In this document: piece by piece, positions 7,442 through 16,088 of the stretch | Position numbering within the stretch: position 1 is the first letter of the stretch | How the letters are laid out: every line of letters starts with the position of its first letter | Source: Oceaniglobus roseus | GTDB lineage: Bacteria > Pseudomonadota > Alphaproteobacteria > Rhodobacterales > Rhodobacteraceae | DNA length: 64,000 bases | Assembly (NCBI RefSeq): GCF_002869745.1 | Contig: NZ_PNOS01000004.1 | Span: forward strand, 62,001-126,000 | Direction of reading: 5' to 3' | Program-made: the position numbers and the translations under genes | Notes under the pieces: model-generated | Database searches by the model: none | What the model was told of the DNA's origin: nothing | The model's input: only the letters and a program-made list of their open reading frames with translations

Positions 7442-9706
7442 GTGACAGGGCGTGTCCGCACGGTCACTTGGGAACGTGTCGCGGCCCTGCGACGCATGAA
7501 GCGTGTCCAGAACCTGTCGACCCTCGGGCTCGTGGTTCTGGGCCCGGTCCTGACCCTCGCCACCTTCTTCGTCCTCGGCCCGCTCGACCAGGGCACCTCC
7601 ACGATCACGCTGCGCCTCGTCCTGCTGGCCGACCTCGTCTACGTGCTGGTGATCGCCACGCTGGTGCTGAACGCGCTGGCCCGGATGGTGGCGGCGCGGC
7701 GGGCGCAGTCCGCGGGTTCGCGCCTGCACCTGCGGCTGACCGGGGTGTTCGCGCTGATCGCGCTGATCCCCACGGTGACGGTCGCCATCTTCGCGGGCCT
7801 CACGGTCAACGTCGGGCTCGAGGGCTGGTTCTCGGACCGGGTGCGCAACGTGGTCGGCGCCTCGCTCGCCGCGGCCGAGGCCTATGAGGACGAGCAGCGC
7901 CAGTCGCTCAGGACGGACACCGAGGCGCTGGCCACCTTCCTCTCCTCCGTCCGCGCCAACAGCTTCCAGCTGTCGGACGGCGAGATGCGCCAGCTTCTGG
8001 CCCAGGGTCAGAGCCGGATCCAGCGCGGCCTCTCCGAAGCCTTCGTCATCGACACCACCGGCGACATCCGCGCGCGCGGCGAACGCTCCTACCTGTTCGA
8101 CTACGAACGCCCCTCGGCCGAGGACATCTCGCGCGCCGAGGCGGGCGAGACCGTGGTGATCGAGGACTGGGGCGTGAACGAGTTCCGCGCGCTGCGGCGT
8201 CTCGACGGGCTGGGCAACCGGCTACTCTATGTCAGCCGCGACGTCGACGGCAAGATCCTGTCGCTGCTCGACGACACCCAGGAATCCGTCCGCCTCTACA
8301 ACCAGCTGGAGAACGAGCGCGGCCGCATCCTGTTCGAGTTCGGCCTCGTCTACCTCGGCTTCGCCGTCATCCTGATCCTCGCCGCGATCTGGCTGGGCCT
8401 CTGGTTCGCCGAACGCCTGTCCGGCCCCGTGGGGCGGCTGGCCGGCGCGGCGCAGCGGGTCGGGGCAGGGGACCTCGACGTGCAGGTGAAGGAGGAGAAG
8501 GGCGACGACGAGATCGCCATGCTGGGCCGCCTGTTCAACCAGATGACCCGCCAGCTGAAGGGCCAGCGCGAGACGCTGCTGGCGACCAACGACCAGATCG
8601 ACCGGCGGCGGCGGCTGTTCGACTCCGTCCTGTCCTCGGTCACCGCGGGCCTCGTCGGGCTCGACCCCAAGGGGCGCGTCACCTTCGTCAACCGCTCGGC
8701 CGAGCGGCTGCTGCAACTCGGCGAATCCGACGGGCAGTCGGTGGCGCTGGCCGTGGCGGTGCCCGAGTTCGGCCCGCTGTTCGACCGCCTGCGCGCCAAT
8801 CGCCGCAGCGACGTGGCGCAGGAGGAGATCAAGGTCAGCCGGGGCGGCAAGCTGGAAAGCCTGCTGGTGCGCATGTCCACACGCCGCTCGGAAGCGGGCA
8901 AGCTGGAGGGCTACGTCGTCGCCTTCGACGACGTGACCGACCTTGTCGCGGCGCAGCGGATGGCCGCCTGGGGCGACGTGGCACGGCGCATCGCGCACGA
9001 GATCAAGAACCCCCTGACCCCGATCCAGCTCTCCGCCGAGCGGATAAAGCGCAAGTTTTCCAAGGCATTGCCCGAGGAAGATGCCGAGGCACTTGAACAG
9101 TATACCGGCGTCATCGTCCGCCAGACCAACGACCTGCGCCGGATCGTCGACGAGTTCTCGAAATTCGCCCGCATGCCCGAGCCCGAGCGGCGCACCCATG
9201 ACATGGCAAAGCTCCTGCGCGACGTGGTGACGCTGCAGGAGGCGGGGCAGCACGACGTGAAGATCACCGCCGACATCCCGGCCGCCCCGGTGCTGGCCGA
9301 TTTCGACGCGACGATGCTGAACCAGGCGCTGACAAACCTCATCAAGAACGCCGGCGAAGCCATTGAATCACTGTACGAGAGGGGCAGGCCGGACGGGCAC
9401 GCGCCGCAGATCCGCGTTGCCATGCAGGCGGATGCGCAGGAGATCCAGATCGCGATCTCCGACAACGGCATCGGCCTGCCCGAGGACCGGGCGCGGCTGT
9501 TCGAACCCTACGTGACGACCCGCAGCCAGGGCACGGGGCTGGGCCTGCCGATCGTCAAGAAGATCATCGAGGAGCACGGCGGCACGCTGACCCTGAGCGA
9601 CGCCGAGCCCTTCGATGCAACCGGGCACCGCGGCGCGCGGGCCGACATAAGACTGCCCCGGCTGATCGAGGCCGAGGCGGGTGAGGCAGAGGAAATGGCA
9701 GTATGA
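7442..9706 (+). CDS. ntrY: sensor histidine kinase NtrY
   Basis: A 754-residue membrane-bound kinase paired with NtrX, acting on nitrogen and, in some alphaproteobacteria, redox signals. Seen: a hydrophobic N-terminal region with about three membrane segments (residues about 25 to 125), a periplasmic or extracytoplasmic region, another segment (LVYLGFAVILILAAIWLGLW) followed by a HAMP linker, a PAS domain, His519 in [20 protein letters not shown], and ATP-binding motifs NLIKNAGEAIESL and GTGLGLPIVKKIIEEHGG. The GTG start at 7442 follows a GGGGG ribosome site at 7430-7434. An in-frame ATG at 7496 is the alternative. NtrX follows 16 bases after the stop. Confidence 0.94.
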   Translation: MTGRVRTVTWERVAALRRMKRVQNLSTLGLVVLGPVLTLATFFVLGPLDQGTSTITLRLVLLADLVYVLVIATLVLNALARMVAARRAQSAGSRLHLRLTGVFALIALIPTVTVAIFAGLTVNVGLEGWFSDRVRNVVGASLAAAEAYEDEQRQSLRTDTEALATFLSSVRANSFQLSDGEMRQLLAQGQSRIQRGLSEAFVIDTTGDIRARGERSYLFDYERPSAEDISRAEAGETVVIEDWGVNEFRALRRLDGLGNRLLYVSRDVDGKILSLLDDTQESVRLYNQLENERGRILFEFGLVYLGFAVILILAAIWLGLWFAERLSGPVGRLAGAAQRVGAGDLDVQVKEEKGDDEIAMLGRLFNQMTRQLKGQRETLLATNDQIDRRRRLFDSVLSSVTAGLVGLDPKGRVTFVNRSAERLLQLGESDGQSVALAVAVPEFGPLFDRLRANRRSDVAQEEIKVSRGGKLESLLVRMSTRRSEAGKLEGYVVAFDDVTDLVAAQRMAAWGDVARRIAHEIKNPLTPIQLSAERIKRKFSKALPEEDAEALEQYTGVIVRQTNDLRRIVDEFSKFARMPEPERRTHDMAKLLRDVVTLQEAGQHDVKITADIPAAPVLADFDATMLNQALTNLIKNAGEAIESLYERGRPDGHAPQIRVAMQADAQEIQIAISDNGIGLPEDRARLFEPYVTTRSQGTGLGLPIVKKIIEEHGGTLTLSDAEPFDATGHRGARADIRLPRLIEAEAGEAEEMAV

Positions 9707-9722
9707 CGAAAGGAATTCACTG

Positions 9723-11126
9723 ATGGGCGACATTCTGATTGTCGATGACGAGCGGGACATCCGGGAGCTGATCTCGGACATCCTGAAGGACGAAGGCTAT
9801 ACCACCCGGCTGGCCGGCAATTCCGACGAATGCATGGCCCAGATCGCGGCCGAGCTGCCGTCGCTGATGATCCTCGACATCTGGCTGAAGGACAGCCAGA
9901 TGGACGGCATCGACATCCTGAAGGCGACGAAGCGCGACCATCCGGGGATTCCGATCATCATCATCTCGGGCCACGGCAACGTCGAGATCGCGGTCGCCGC
10001 GATCAAGCAGGGCGCCTACGACTTCATCGAGAAGCCGTTCAACATCGACCAGCTGACGGTGGTGATCGGCCGCGCCATGGAAACCTCGCGCCTGCGCCGC
10101 GAGAACACCGAGCTGAAGCGGCGGGACGGCACGGTGGCCGAGATGATCGGATCCAGCGCCGCCTTCAAGTCGCTGAAATCGCAGCTCGACAAGGTGACGA
10201 AGAGCAACGGGCGCGTGATGCTCTCGGGGCCCGCGGGCAGCGGCAAGGAGGTCGCCGCGCGTTACATCCACGCCAATTCCAACCGCGCCGACGCGCCCTT
10301 CGTCACCGTCTCCTCCGCCACGATCGAACCCGAGCGGATGGAGGACGTGCTGTTCGGCCGCGAAGGTTCGGACCGCGGGATCGAACCGGGGCTGCTGGAG
10401 CAGGCGGACGGCGGTGTCCTGTTCTTCGACGAGGTGGCCGACATGCCCCCCGGCACGCAATCGAAGATCCTGCGCGTGCTGGTCGAACAGTCCTTCACCC
10501 GCGTCGGCGGCAGCGAGAAGATCAAGGTCGACATCCGCGTAATCTCCTCGACCAACCGCGACCTCGCCGCCGAGATCAAGCTGGGCCGCTTCCGCCAGGA
10601 GCTGTTCCACCGCCTCTCGGTCGTGCCGATCGCCGTGCCCTCTCTCGACGAGCGGCGCGAGGACATTCCCGAACTCGCCCACCACTTCATCGCCGGTTTC
10701 AACAAGTCCCAGGGCCTGCCCCTGCGCAGCCTCAGCGAGGAGGCGGTGGCGCTGCTCCAGACGATGCTCTGGCCCGGCAACGTGCGGCAGCTGAAGAACG
10801 TGATGGAGCGGGTGCTGATCCTCGGCTCCGACAAGGGCGAGATCACGGCGGCCGAGCTTCCCGGGACCGAGGGCCCGTCGGACGAGGAGGGACGCGTGGT
10901 CCTCTCGGGCTCGCTCGCCACCCTGCCGCTGCGCGAGGCGCGCGAGCTGTTCGAGCGGGAATACCTGCTGACCCAGATCAACCGCTTCGGTGGCAACATC
11001 TCGCGCACCGCCTCCTTCGTCGGGATGGAGCGTTCGGCGCTGCACCGGAAGCTGAAGTCGCTGAACGTCGTGACCTCGGTCAAGCAGGGCAGCCGGATCG
11101 CCCATATCGAGGACGTCGAGACCTGA
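9723..11126 (+). CDS. ntrX: response regulator NtrX
   Basis: A 467-residue regulator phosphorylated by NtrY. Domains: a receiver with Asp52 in LMILDIWLKDSQMDGID, an AAA+ domain (GPAGSGKEVAARYIH is a modified Walker A; GGVLFFDEVADMPPG is Walker B), and a Fis-type DNA-binding end (RFGGNISRTASFVGMERSAL). The stretch where canonical activators carry GAFTGA reads LFGREGSDRGIEPGLLEQA, so the sigma-54 loop is missing here too. The ATG at 9723 has an AAAGGA ribosome site at 9710-9715. Last gene of the ntr set; a hydrolase gene follows almost immediately. Confidence 0.93.
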   Translation: MGDILIVDDERDIRELISDILKDEGYTTRLAGNSDECMAQIAAELPSLMILDIWLKDSQMDGIDILKATKRDHPGIPIIIISGHGNVEIAVAAIKQGAYDFIEKPFNIDQLTVVIGRAMETSRLRRENTELKRRDGTVAEMIGSSAAFKSLKSQLDKVTKSNGRVMLSGPAGSGKEVAARYIHANSNRADAPFVTVSSATIEPERMEDVLFGREGSDRGIEPGLLEQADGGVLFFDEVADMPPGTQSKILRVLVEQSFTRVGGSEKIKVDIRVISSTNRDLAAEIKLGRFRQELFHRLSVVPIAVPSLDERREDIPELAHHFIAGFNKSQGLPLRSLSEEAVALLQTMLWPGNVRQLKNVMERVLILGSDKGEITAAELPGTEGPSDEEGRVVLSGSLATLPLREARELFEREYLLTQINRFGGNISRTASFVGMERSALHRKLKSLNVVTSVKQGSRIAHIEDVET

Positions 11127-11158
11127 CCGACCCGCTGCCGACGCCGCGCCTGATCGAG

Positions 11159-11974
11159 GTGCAGGGCCGCCCCGTCGCCTTCCGCGAGGCGGGCGCGGGC
11201 GGGGCGGCACCGCTGGTGCTGCTGCACGGCGGCGGCTTCGACGGGGCGCTGCCGACATGGGCCGCGACCTTCCCGGGTCTGGCAACGGGGCGCCGCGTGA
11301 TCCTGCCCGACCTGCCGGGCTATGGCGGCAGCGCGGGGTTCGCGCGGACCCATACGCTGGCCGATCTCGCAGGCTGGCTCGGCGATTTCCTCGATACGCT
11401 CGGCATCGCCCGCGCCGACCTTTGCGGCGTCTCCATGGGGGCGGGGGCGGGACTGCTGCTGGCGCTGGAACGGCCGGACCGCGTGCGCCGGATGATCGCC
11501 GCGGGCTCCTACGGGCTGATGCGGCGCGTGCGCTACCATCCGCTGGCCGCCTATGCCGCCCGGCGCGGCTGGATGCGCCATCTCTACGCCGTCGGTGTGC
11601 GCGGCGGCCTGCCGCTGCGCCTGGCGCTCGCGGCCGAGTGGGGCGGCGCGCTGCGCGTGCCCCCGGCGGCGCTGGCCGAGTTCCAGGCGCTGGCGCGCGA
11701 GCAGCGGGTGAAGCGCAGCTTCGACGATTTCCTCGCGGGCGAGATGTCGTCCGCCGGGCTGCTCTCGGACCTCACGCCGCGGCTGCCGGACCTGGCGGCG
11801 CCGGTGCTGCTGGTCCACGGCCGCCACGACCGCGTGGTGCCCGTCCGTTACGCCGAGGCCGCCGCGCCGCTGCTGCGGGACGGGCGGCTTCGGATCCTGC
11901 CGACCGGCCACTGGCCCATGCGCAGCCGCCCGGACCTGTTCCTGCCGCTGGCGGAGGGGTTTCTGGGTGGGTGA
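11159..11974 (+). CDS. alpha/beta fold hydrolase
   Basis: About 271 residues with all alpha/beta hydrolase landmarks: oxyanion region LVLLHGGGFDG, LPDLPGYGGSAG, the nucleophile elbow GVSMGAG with Ser, the acid in LVHGRHDRVVPVRY, and the histidine in ILPTGHWPM. No signal peptide is visible, so it is probably cytoplasmic. The substrate cannot be told from sequence; esterase or C-C hydrolase roles are both possible. No ATG lies upstream of the nucleophile motif. I place the start at the GTG at 11159; a CTG at 11123 overlapping the ntrX stop is the alternative. It is likely cotranscribed with ntrX. Confidence 0.8.
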   Translation: MQGRPVAFREAGAGGAAPLVLLHGGGFDGALPTWAATFPGLATGRRVILPDLPGYGGSAGFARTHTLADLAGWLGDFLDTLGIARADLCGVSMGAGAGLLLALERPDRVRRMIAAGSYGLMRRVRYHPLAAYAARRGWMRHLYAVGVRGGLPLRLALAAEWGGALRVPPAALAEFQALAREQRVKRSFDDFLAGEMSSAGLLSDLTPRLPDLAAPVLLVHGRHDRVVPVRYAEAAAPLLRDGRLRILPTGHWPMRSRPDLFLPLAEGFLGG

Positions 11975-12038
11975 TTGGGACTGCTGTCCTGAAATCCCGA
12001 GGTTCCGGAGGATCTTGGCAGAAACAGCTCAGCCGTCG

Positions 12039-12060
12039 GGCCCGGCGGCAACGCCGGGCC
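12039..12060. terminator. GNRA-loop hairpin between convergent genes
   Basis: GGCCCGGCG-GCAA-CGCCGGGCC is a perfect nine-base-pair stem closed by a GCAA tetraloop, 65 bases after the hydrolase stop. There is no T-run, so it may stop transcription poorly or act as an RNA 3' end. It overlaps the left arm of the longer palindrome at 12056-12187. Confidence 0.4.
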
Positions 12061-12187
12061 GCGCCCGACCCTCCCCCCGGGAGGGCGCATTGGCGATGTC
12101 GTCCGCAGCACGAGCGACACGTCTGCTTGCTGACGAAACACAACGCAGGAGCGTCTCAAAGCGCCCTCCCAGGGTCGGGCGCGGCCC
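12056..12187. repeat. long interrupted palindrome
   Basis: The left arm 12056-12088 (GGGCCGCGCCCGACCCT, a six-C insertion, then GGGAGGGCGC) and the right arm 12161-12187 are inverse complements over 27 bases. The 72 bases between them carry no ORF. It lies between the convergent ends of the hydrolase (11974) and the lipoprotein gene (12238). It looks like a dispersed palindromic element or a large terminator. Only one copy is in the window. Confidence 0.55.
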
Positions 12188-12237
12188 TCCGAGCGAAGCT
12201 CCGTCGTGGTCTGGATTGCCGCGGCCGGAACGGCTCG

Positions 12238-12708
12238 TCACCCCGTCGTCAGGAACCCGACGCCGCCGCCCTGCACCCGCACCGCGCAGACGTTCGGACC
12301 CAGGGGCGGCAGCGTCGCGGGCACCCGGCCGCCGGAGTCACGCTGGGCCTCGGGCGAACACATCGGGATCTCGACCGGCGAATAGCCCCGCGCCGCCATG
12401 CACTGCGAGATCACCCGCGCCCTGAGCCCGGCGTTCGCGTCGTAGGTATAGGTCTCGCCCCCCACGATGTCCCCGCCGATCAGGCGGCAGTGCAGCCCGT
12501 CCCGGCTGCACACCCGGCGCGGCGGCAACACCTCGATCGGCGTGGTGCGGATCTGCGTGTTCGGCGGCACCCGGTTCACGCCGCTCACCTCGCAGTCGGT
12601 CAGATCGGCGTTCAGCCGCGTCACCGATACCCCCTCGCGGTAGAAGCCGCGATAGGGCGCGCAGGCCAGCAGCAGCAGCGGCAGAAGCCAGATCATTCGG
12701 TTTGCCAT
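12238..12708 (-). CDS. putative lipoprotein of unknown function
   Basis: A 156-residue protein beginning MANRMIWLLPLLLLACAPYRG, a lipoprotein signal peptide with lipobox LLAC and Cys16 as the lipid anchor. The mature part has several more cysteines (LTDCEV, RRVCSRDGLHCRL, SQCMAARGY, MCSPE, NVCAVRV), suggesting disulfides in the periplasm. SQCMAARGYSPVEIPMC resembles the end of small lipoproteins often seen in Rhodobacterales, but I do not recognise a named family. A strong ribosome site (AGGAGG, minus strand) precedes the ATG. It is divergent from trkA. Confidence 0.8.
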   Translation of the reverse strand: MANRMIWLLPLLLLACAPYRGFYREGVSVTRLNADLTDCEVSGVNRVPPNTQIRTTPIEVLPPRRVCSRDGLHCRLIGGDIVGGETYTYDANAGLRARVISQCMAARGYSPVEIPMCSPEAQRDSGGRVPATLPPLGPNVCAVRVQGGGVGFLTTG

Positions 12709-12825
12709 TGCGTCCTCCTGCCCGTGTTGCCATGACTGATGGCGTGCCGACGGCAGGTTCCGACGAACCGCGCGCCATGTCCAGCACGCATTGCGAGGGC
12801 CGGGACGGGCCGACGAGGGAACACC

Positions 12826-14202
12826 ATGAAGGTCATCATCTGCGGCGCGGGCCAGGTCGGCTGGCAGATCGCCAAGCATCTTTCGGGCGAGAGGAACGAC
12901 GTCACCGTGGTCGACAACAACCCCGACCTCGTGCGCCGCGCCACCGATACGCTCGACGTGCAGGGAATCGCCGGCCACGCCTCCTATCCGGACGTGCTGG
13001 ACCGGGCCGGGGCGCGGGATGCCGACATGATCATCGCCGCGACCTTCTCGGACGAGGTGAACATGGTGACCTGCCAGGTCGCGCACTCCGTCTTCTCGGT
13101 GCCGCGCAAGATCGCCCGCCTGCGCGCGCAGTCCTACCTGACCGCGATCTACTCCGACCTCTACCGCCGCGACCACATGCCGATCGACGTGGTGATCTCG
13201 CCCGAAAAGGAGGTGGCCGAGGCCGCGCTGCGCCGCCTCGCGGCCCCGGTGGCCTTCGACACACAGTCCTTCCTTGGCGGGCAGGCGCAGCTTCTGGGCA
13301 TCTCCCTCGGCCCCGACTGCCCGGTGCTGAACACGCCGCTGCGCCAGCTGACCGATCTCTTCTCGACCCTGCGCGCCGTCGTCGTGGGGATCCGCCGGAA
13401 GGGCCAGCTCTTCGCGCCGGACCCCGCGGACCAGCTGTTCGAGGACGACCAGATCTACGTCATGTCCCACCGCGAGGACGTGAACCGCACGCTGGAGATC
13501 TTCGGCAAGCTCGTGACCCGCCAGCACCGCGTCGTCATCATCGGCGGCGGCAACGTGGGCCTCGCCGTGGCGCGCCACCTCGAGAAGCGGGCCGAACGGG
13601 TGCGCGTGAAGATCATCGAGCGCACCCGCGCCGTGGCCGAACGCGCCGCCGACACGCTGGAGCGCACCATCGTGCTGCATGGCGACGGGCTGAACATGGA
13701 GCTTCTGAACGAGGCCAGCATCGGCAAGGCCGACGCCGTGCTCGCCGTCACCGACGACGACAAGACGAACGTGCTGGCCGCGGTGCGCGCCAAGACGGCC
13801 GGGTGCAAGATGGCGATCTGCCTCGTCAACGATCCGACGCTGCATTCGCTCATGGGCCCGCTCGACATCGACGCCTTCATCAACCCCCGCTCGACCACCG
13901 TGTCCTCGATCCTGCGCCACGTCCGCCAGGGCCGGATCCGCGGCGTCTATTCCATCGGCGACGCCGAGGCCGAGGTGATCGAGGCGCAGGTGCTGTCCAC
14001 CTCCTCGATCTCCGGCCAGCTGGTGCGCGACATCGACTTCCCGGAAGGTGTGCTGGTCGGCGCCGTGCAGAAGGGCGACACCGTCATCACCCCCACGGGC
14101 GCGACGCGGATCGAGGAGGGCGACGTGATCGTGCTGTTCGCGCTGGCCAAGGACGTGCCCGATGTCGAGCGGCTGTTCCAGGTCAGCATCGACTTCTTCT
14201 GA
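12826..14202 (+). CDS. trkA: Trk potassium uptake regulatory protein TrkA
   Basis: A 458-residue cytoplasmic NAD-binding protein that gates the TrkH potassium channel. Two RCK modules are seen: the first nucleotide-binding motif GAGQVGWQIAKHL at residues 6 to 18, and the second GGGNVGLAVARHLE beginning at residue 240, each followed by a TrkA-C domain (the last ends IEEGDVIVLFALAKD). The length matches the family. The start MKVIICGAGQ was chosen because 29 upstream in-frame codons add no family sequence. It is followed four bases later by trkH. Confidence 0.95.
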   Translation: MKVIICGAGQVGWQIAKHLSGERNDVTVVDNNPDLVRRATDTLDVQGIAGHASYPDVLDRAGARDADMIIAATFSDEVNMVTCQVAHSVFSVPRKIARLRAQSYLTAIYSDLYRRDHMPIDVVISPEKEVAEAALRRLAAPVAFDTQSFLGGQAQLLGISLGPDCPVLNTPLRQLTDLFSTLRAVVVGIRRKGQLFAPDPADQLFEDDQIYVMSHREDVNRTLEIFGKLVTRQHRVVIIGGGNVGLAVARHLEKRAERVRVKIIERTRAVAERAADTLERTIVLHGDGLNMELLNEASIGKADAVLAVTDDDKTNVLAAVRAKTAGCKMAICLVNDPTLHSLMGPLDIDAFINPRSTTVSSILRHVRQGRIRGVYSIGDAEAEVIEAQVLSTSSISGQLVRDIDFPEGVLVGAVQKGDTVITPTGATRIEEGDVIVLFALAKDVPDVERLFQVSIDFF

Positions 14203-14206
14203 GGCC

Positions 14207-15712
14207 ATGGAACGCCTTCTCACCAAGCTTCCGTTCATCGTCGTGCTGCTCGGCATCGCGGTGCTGGCGATGCTGGTGCCCGCCGCCCATGCCACCGCCA
14301 TCGGCGACAACCGCACGGCGCGGGTATTCCTCTATTCCGCGATCCTGTTCGGCGTCATCGTCAGCCTGATCGCCGTCGCCACCTCGGGCCTCGTGGTGCG
14401 GCGCCGCGCCCGCGGCTACCTGATCTCGATGGTGGCGGGCTTCACCCTGGTGCCCGCGGTGATGGCCGTGCCGTTCTACGAGGCGCTCGGCACCACCACC
14501 TTCGCCCGCGCCTGGTTCGAGATGGTCTCCTCGGTCACCACCACCGGCGCGACCCTCTACGAACCCGCGCGCCTGTCCGACAGCCTGCACCTCTGGCGCG
14601 CGCTCGCGGGCTGGCTCGGCGGGCTCTACGTCTGGGTGACGGCGGTGGCGATCATCGCGCCGCTGAACCTCGGCGGCTTCGAGGTGCTCTCGGGCGAGCA
14701 GATCGGCGAGGGGACCAGCCCCTCGGCCACGCAGATCACCCGCGTGGCCGACGGCTCGCAGCGGATCGTCCGCTTCACCGCGCGCCTCGCGCCGATCTAC
14801 GGCGGGCTGACGCTGGCGCTCTGGATCGGTCTTCTGGTCTCGGGCGAGGCGCCGCTTGCCGCCGTCTGCCGCGCGATGTCGACGCTCGCCACCAGCGGGA
14901 TCGTCAGCGGGCAGGGCGGCATGGGCGGGCTTCCGGCCGAGATGCTGATCTTCGTCTTCCTGTTCTTCGCCGTCTCCCGCCTGACCTTCTCGCGCGAGGG
15001 CGCGGGGCCTCGGCGCCTGAGCCGCGACCCGGAAATGCAGATCGGCCTGTTCCTAGTGACCGCCCTGCCGCTGTTCCTGTTCCTGCGCCACTGGATCGGC
15101 GCGCTCGAGGTCGACGACGAGATGAACCTCCAGGCCTCGCTGCTGGCCTTCTGGGGCGCGGTCTTCACCACGCTGTCCTTCCTCACCACCACCGGCTTCG
15201 AATCGAGCTACTGGGACGAGGCGCAAAGCTGGTCGGGCCTGTCGACGCCGGGACTGGTGCTGATGGGGCTCGCCCTGTTCGGCGGCGGCGTGGCGACCAC
15301 GGCGGGGGGCGTGAAGCTGCTCAGGATCTACGCGCTCTACAAGCACGGGGTGCGCGAGCTGGAAAAACTGGTCCATCCCACCTCGGTCGGCGGCTCGGGC
15401 TCGGCCGCGCGGCGGATGCGGCGCAAGGGGGCCTATGTGGCGTGGATCTTCTTCATGCTCTTCGCCGTCTCCATCGCCGTCGGCATGATGGCCTTCTCGC
15501 TGACCGGGCTCCAGTTCGAGCAATCGGTGGTGCTGACCATCGCCTCGCTCACCACCACCGGCCCGCTGCTGACGCTCGCGGTGGCCGACCCGATCCTGCT
15601 GGCCGAGCAGGGCGGACCGGTGCGCGCCATCTTCGCCGTCGCCATGGTGCTGGGCCGGCTGGAAACGCTGGCGCTGATCGCCCTGCTGAACCCTGACTTC
15701 TGGCGGCGCTGA
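14207..15712 (+). CDS. trkH: potassium uptake channel subunit TrkH
   Basis: A 501-residue inner-membrane protein with many hydrophobic segments (first at about residues 8 to 28, MLVPAAHA), forming the potassium-conducting dimer that TrkA regulates. Seen: pore-loop-like repeats SSVTTTGATL, STLATSGIVSG, SFLTTTGFESSYW and SLTTTGPLLTL, which match the four selectivity loops of the Trk/Ktr superfamily. GGGVATTAGGVKLLRI is also typical. It starts four bases after trkA, so the two form one operon. It ends before the hairpin at 15773. Confidence 0.95.
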   Translation: MERLLTKLPFIVVLLGIAVLAMLVPAAHATAIGDNRTARVFLYSAILFGVIVSLIAVATSGLVVRRRARGYLISMVAGFTLVPAVMAVPFYEALGTTTFARAWFEMVSSVTTTGATLYEPARLSDSLHLWRALAGWLGGLYVWVTAVAIIAPLNLGGFEVLSGEQIGEGTSPSATQITRVADGSQRIVRFTARLAPIYGGLTLALWIGLLVSGEAPLAAVCRAMSTLATSGIVSGQGGMGGLPAEMLIFVFLFFAVSRLTFSREGAGPRRLSRDPEMQIGLFLVTALPLFLFLRHWIGALEVDDEMNLQASLLAFWGAVFTTLSFLTTTGFESSYWDEAQSWSGLSTPGLVLMGLALFGGGVATTAGGVKLLRIYALYKHGVRELEKLVHPTSVGGSGSAARRMRRKGAYVAWIFFMLFAVSIAVGMMAFSLTGLQFEQSVVLTIASLTTTGPLLTLAVADPILLAEQGGPVRAIFAVAMVLGRLETLALIALLNPDFWRR

Positions 15713-15772
15713 GGGGGCGGAGCCGACCGAATCCGATGCGGCGACGATTTCACTCTTTAAACTCGCGGAAAG

Positions 15773-15792
15773 CCGCTTCATACTTGAAGCGG
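15773..15792. terminator. hairpin between trkH and hfq
   Basis: CCGCTTCA-TACT-TGAAGCGG forms a perfect eight-base-pair stem 60 bases after the trkH stop and 57 bases before the hfq start. It may end trkAH transcription or sit in the hfq leader. There is no long T-run. Confidence 0.4.
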
Positions 15793-15849
15793 TGTGAAAA
15801 ATGACGCCCGCATCGAATGACGGGCCAAGAACAAGATTTGGACGGGACA

Positions 15850-16083
15850 ATGGCCGGCGATAGACAGAATCTGCAAGATGCCTTCCTCAATCATGTGCGG
15901 AAGACAAAGGTCCCCGTGACGATCTTCCTGATCAACGGCGTGAAGCTGCAGGGCGTCATCACCTGGTTTGACAATTTCTGCGTGCTTCTGCGCCGCGACG
16001 GGCAATCGCAGCTTGTCTACAAGCACGCGATCTCCACCATCATGCCCGCCTCGCCGATCAACCTCTACGACGGGGAAGAGTAA
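15850..16083 (+). CDS. hfq: RNA chaperone Hfq
   Basis: A 77-residue Sm-like protein that forms a hexameric ring and pairs small RNAs with mRNAs. Seen: [20 protein letters not shown] (Sm1) and the signature [13 protein letters not shown] (Sm2, the YKHA motif). The protein is short because alphaproteobacterial Hfq lacks the long C-terminal tail. The ATG at 15850 (MAGDRQNLQ) gives the family N-terminus; an in-frame ATG at 15817 would add 11 residues. CTTGAAG at 15783-15789 resembles a heat-shock sigma -35, but I see no convincing -10. Cotranscribed with hflX, which starts five bases later. Confidence 0.97.
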   Translation: MAGDRQNLQDAFLNHVRKTKVPVTIFLINGVKLQGVITWFDNFCVLLRRDGQSQLVYKHAISTIMPASPINLYDGEE

Positions 16084-16088
16084 TCTCG

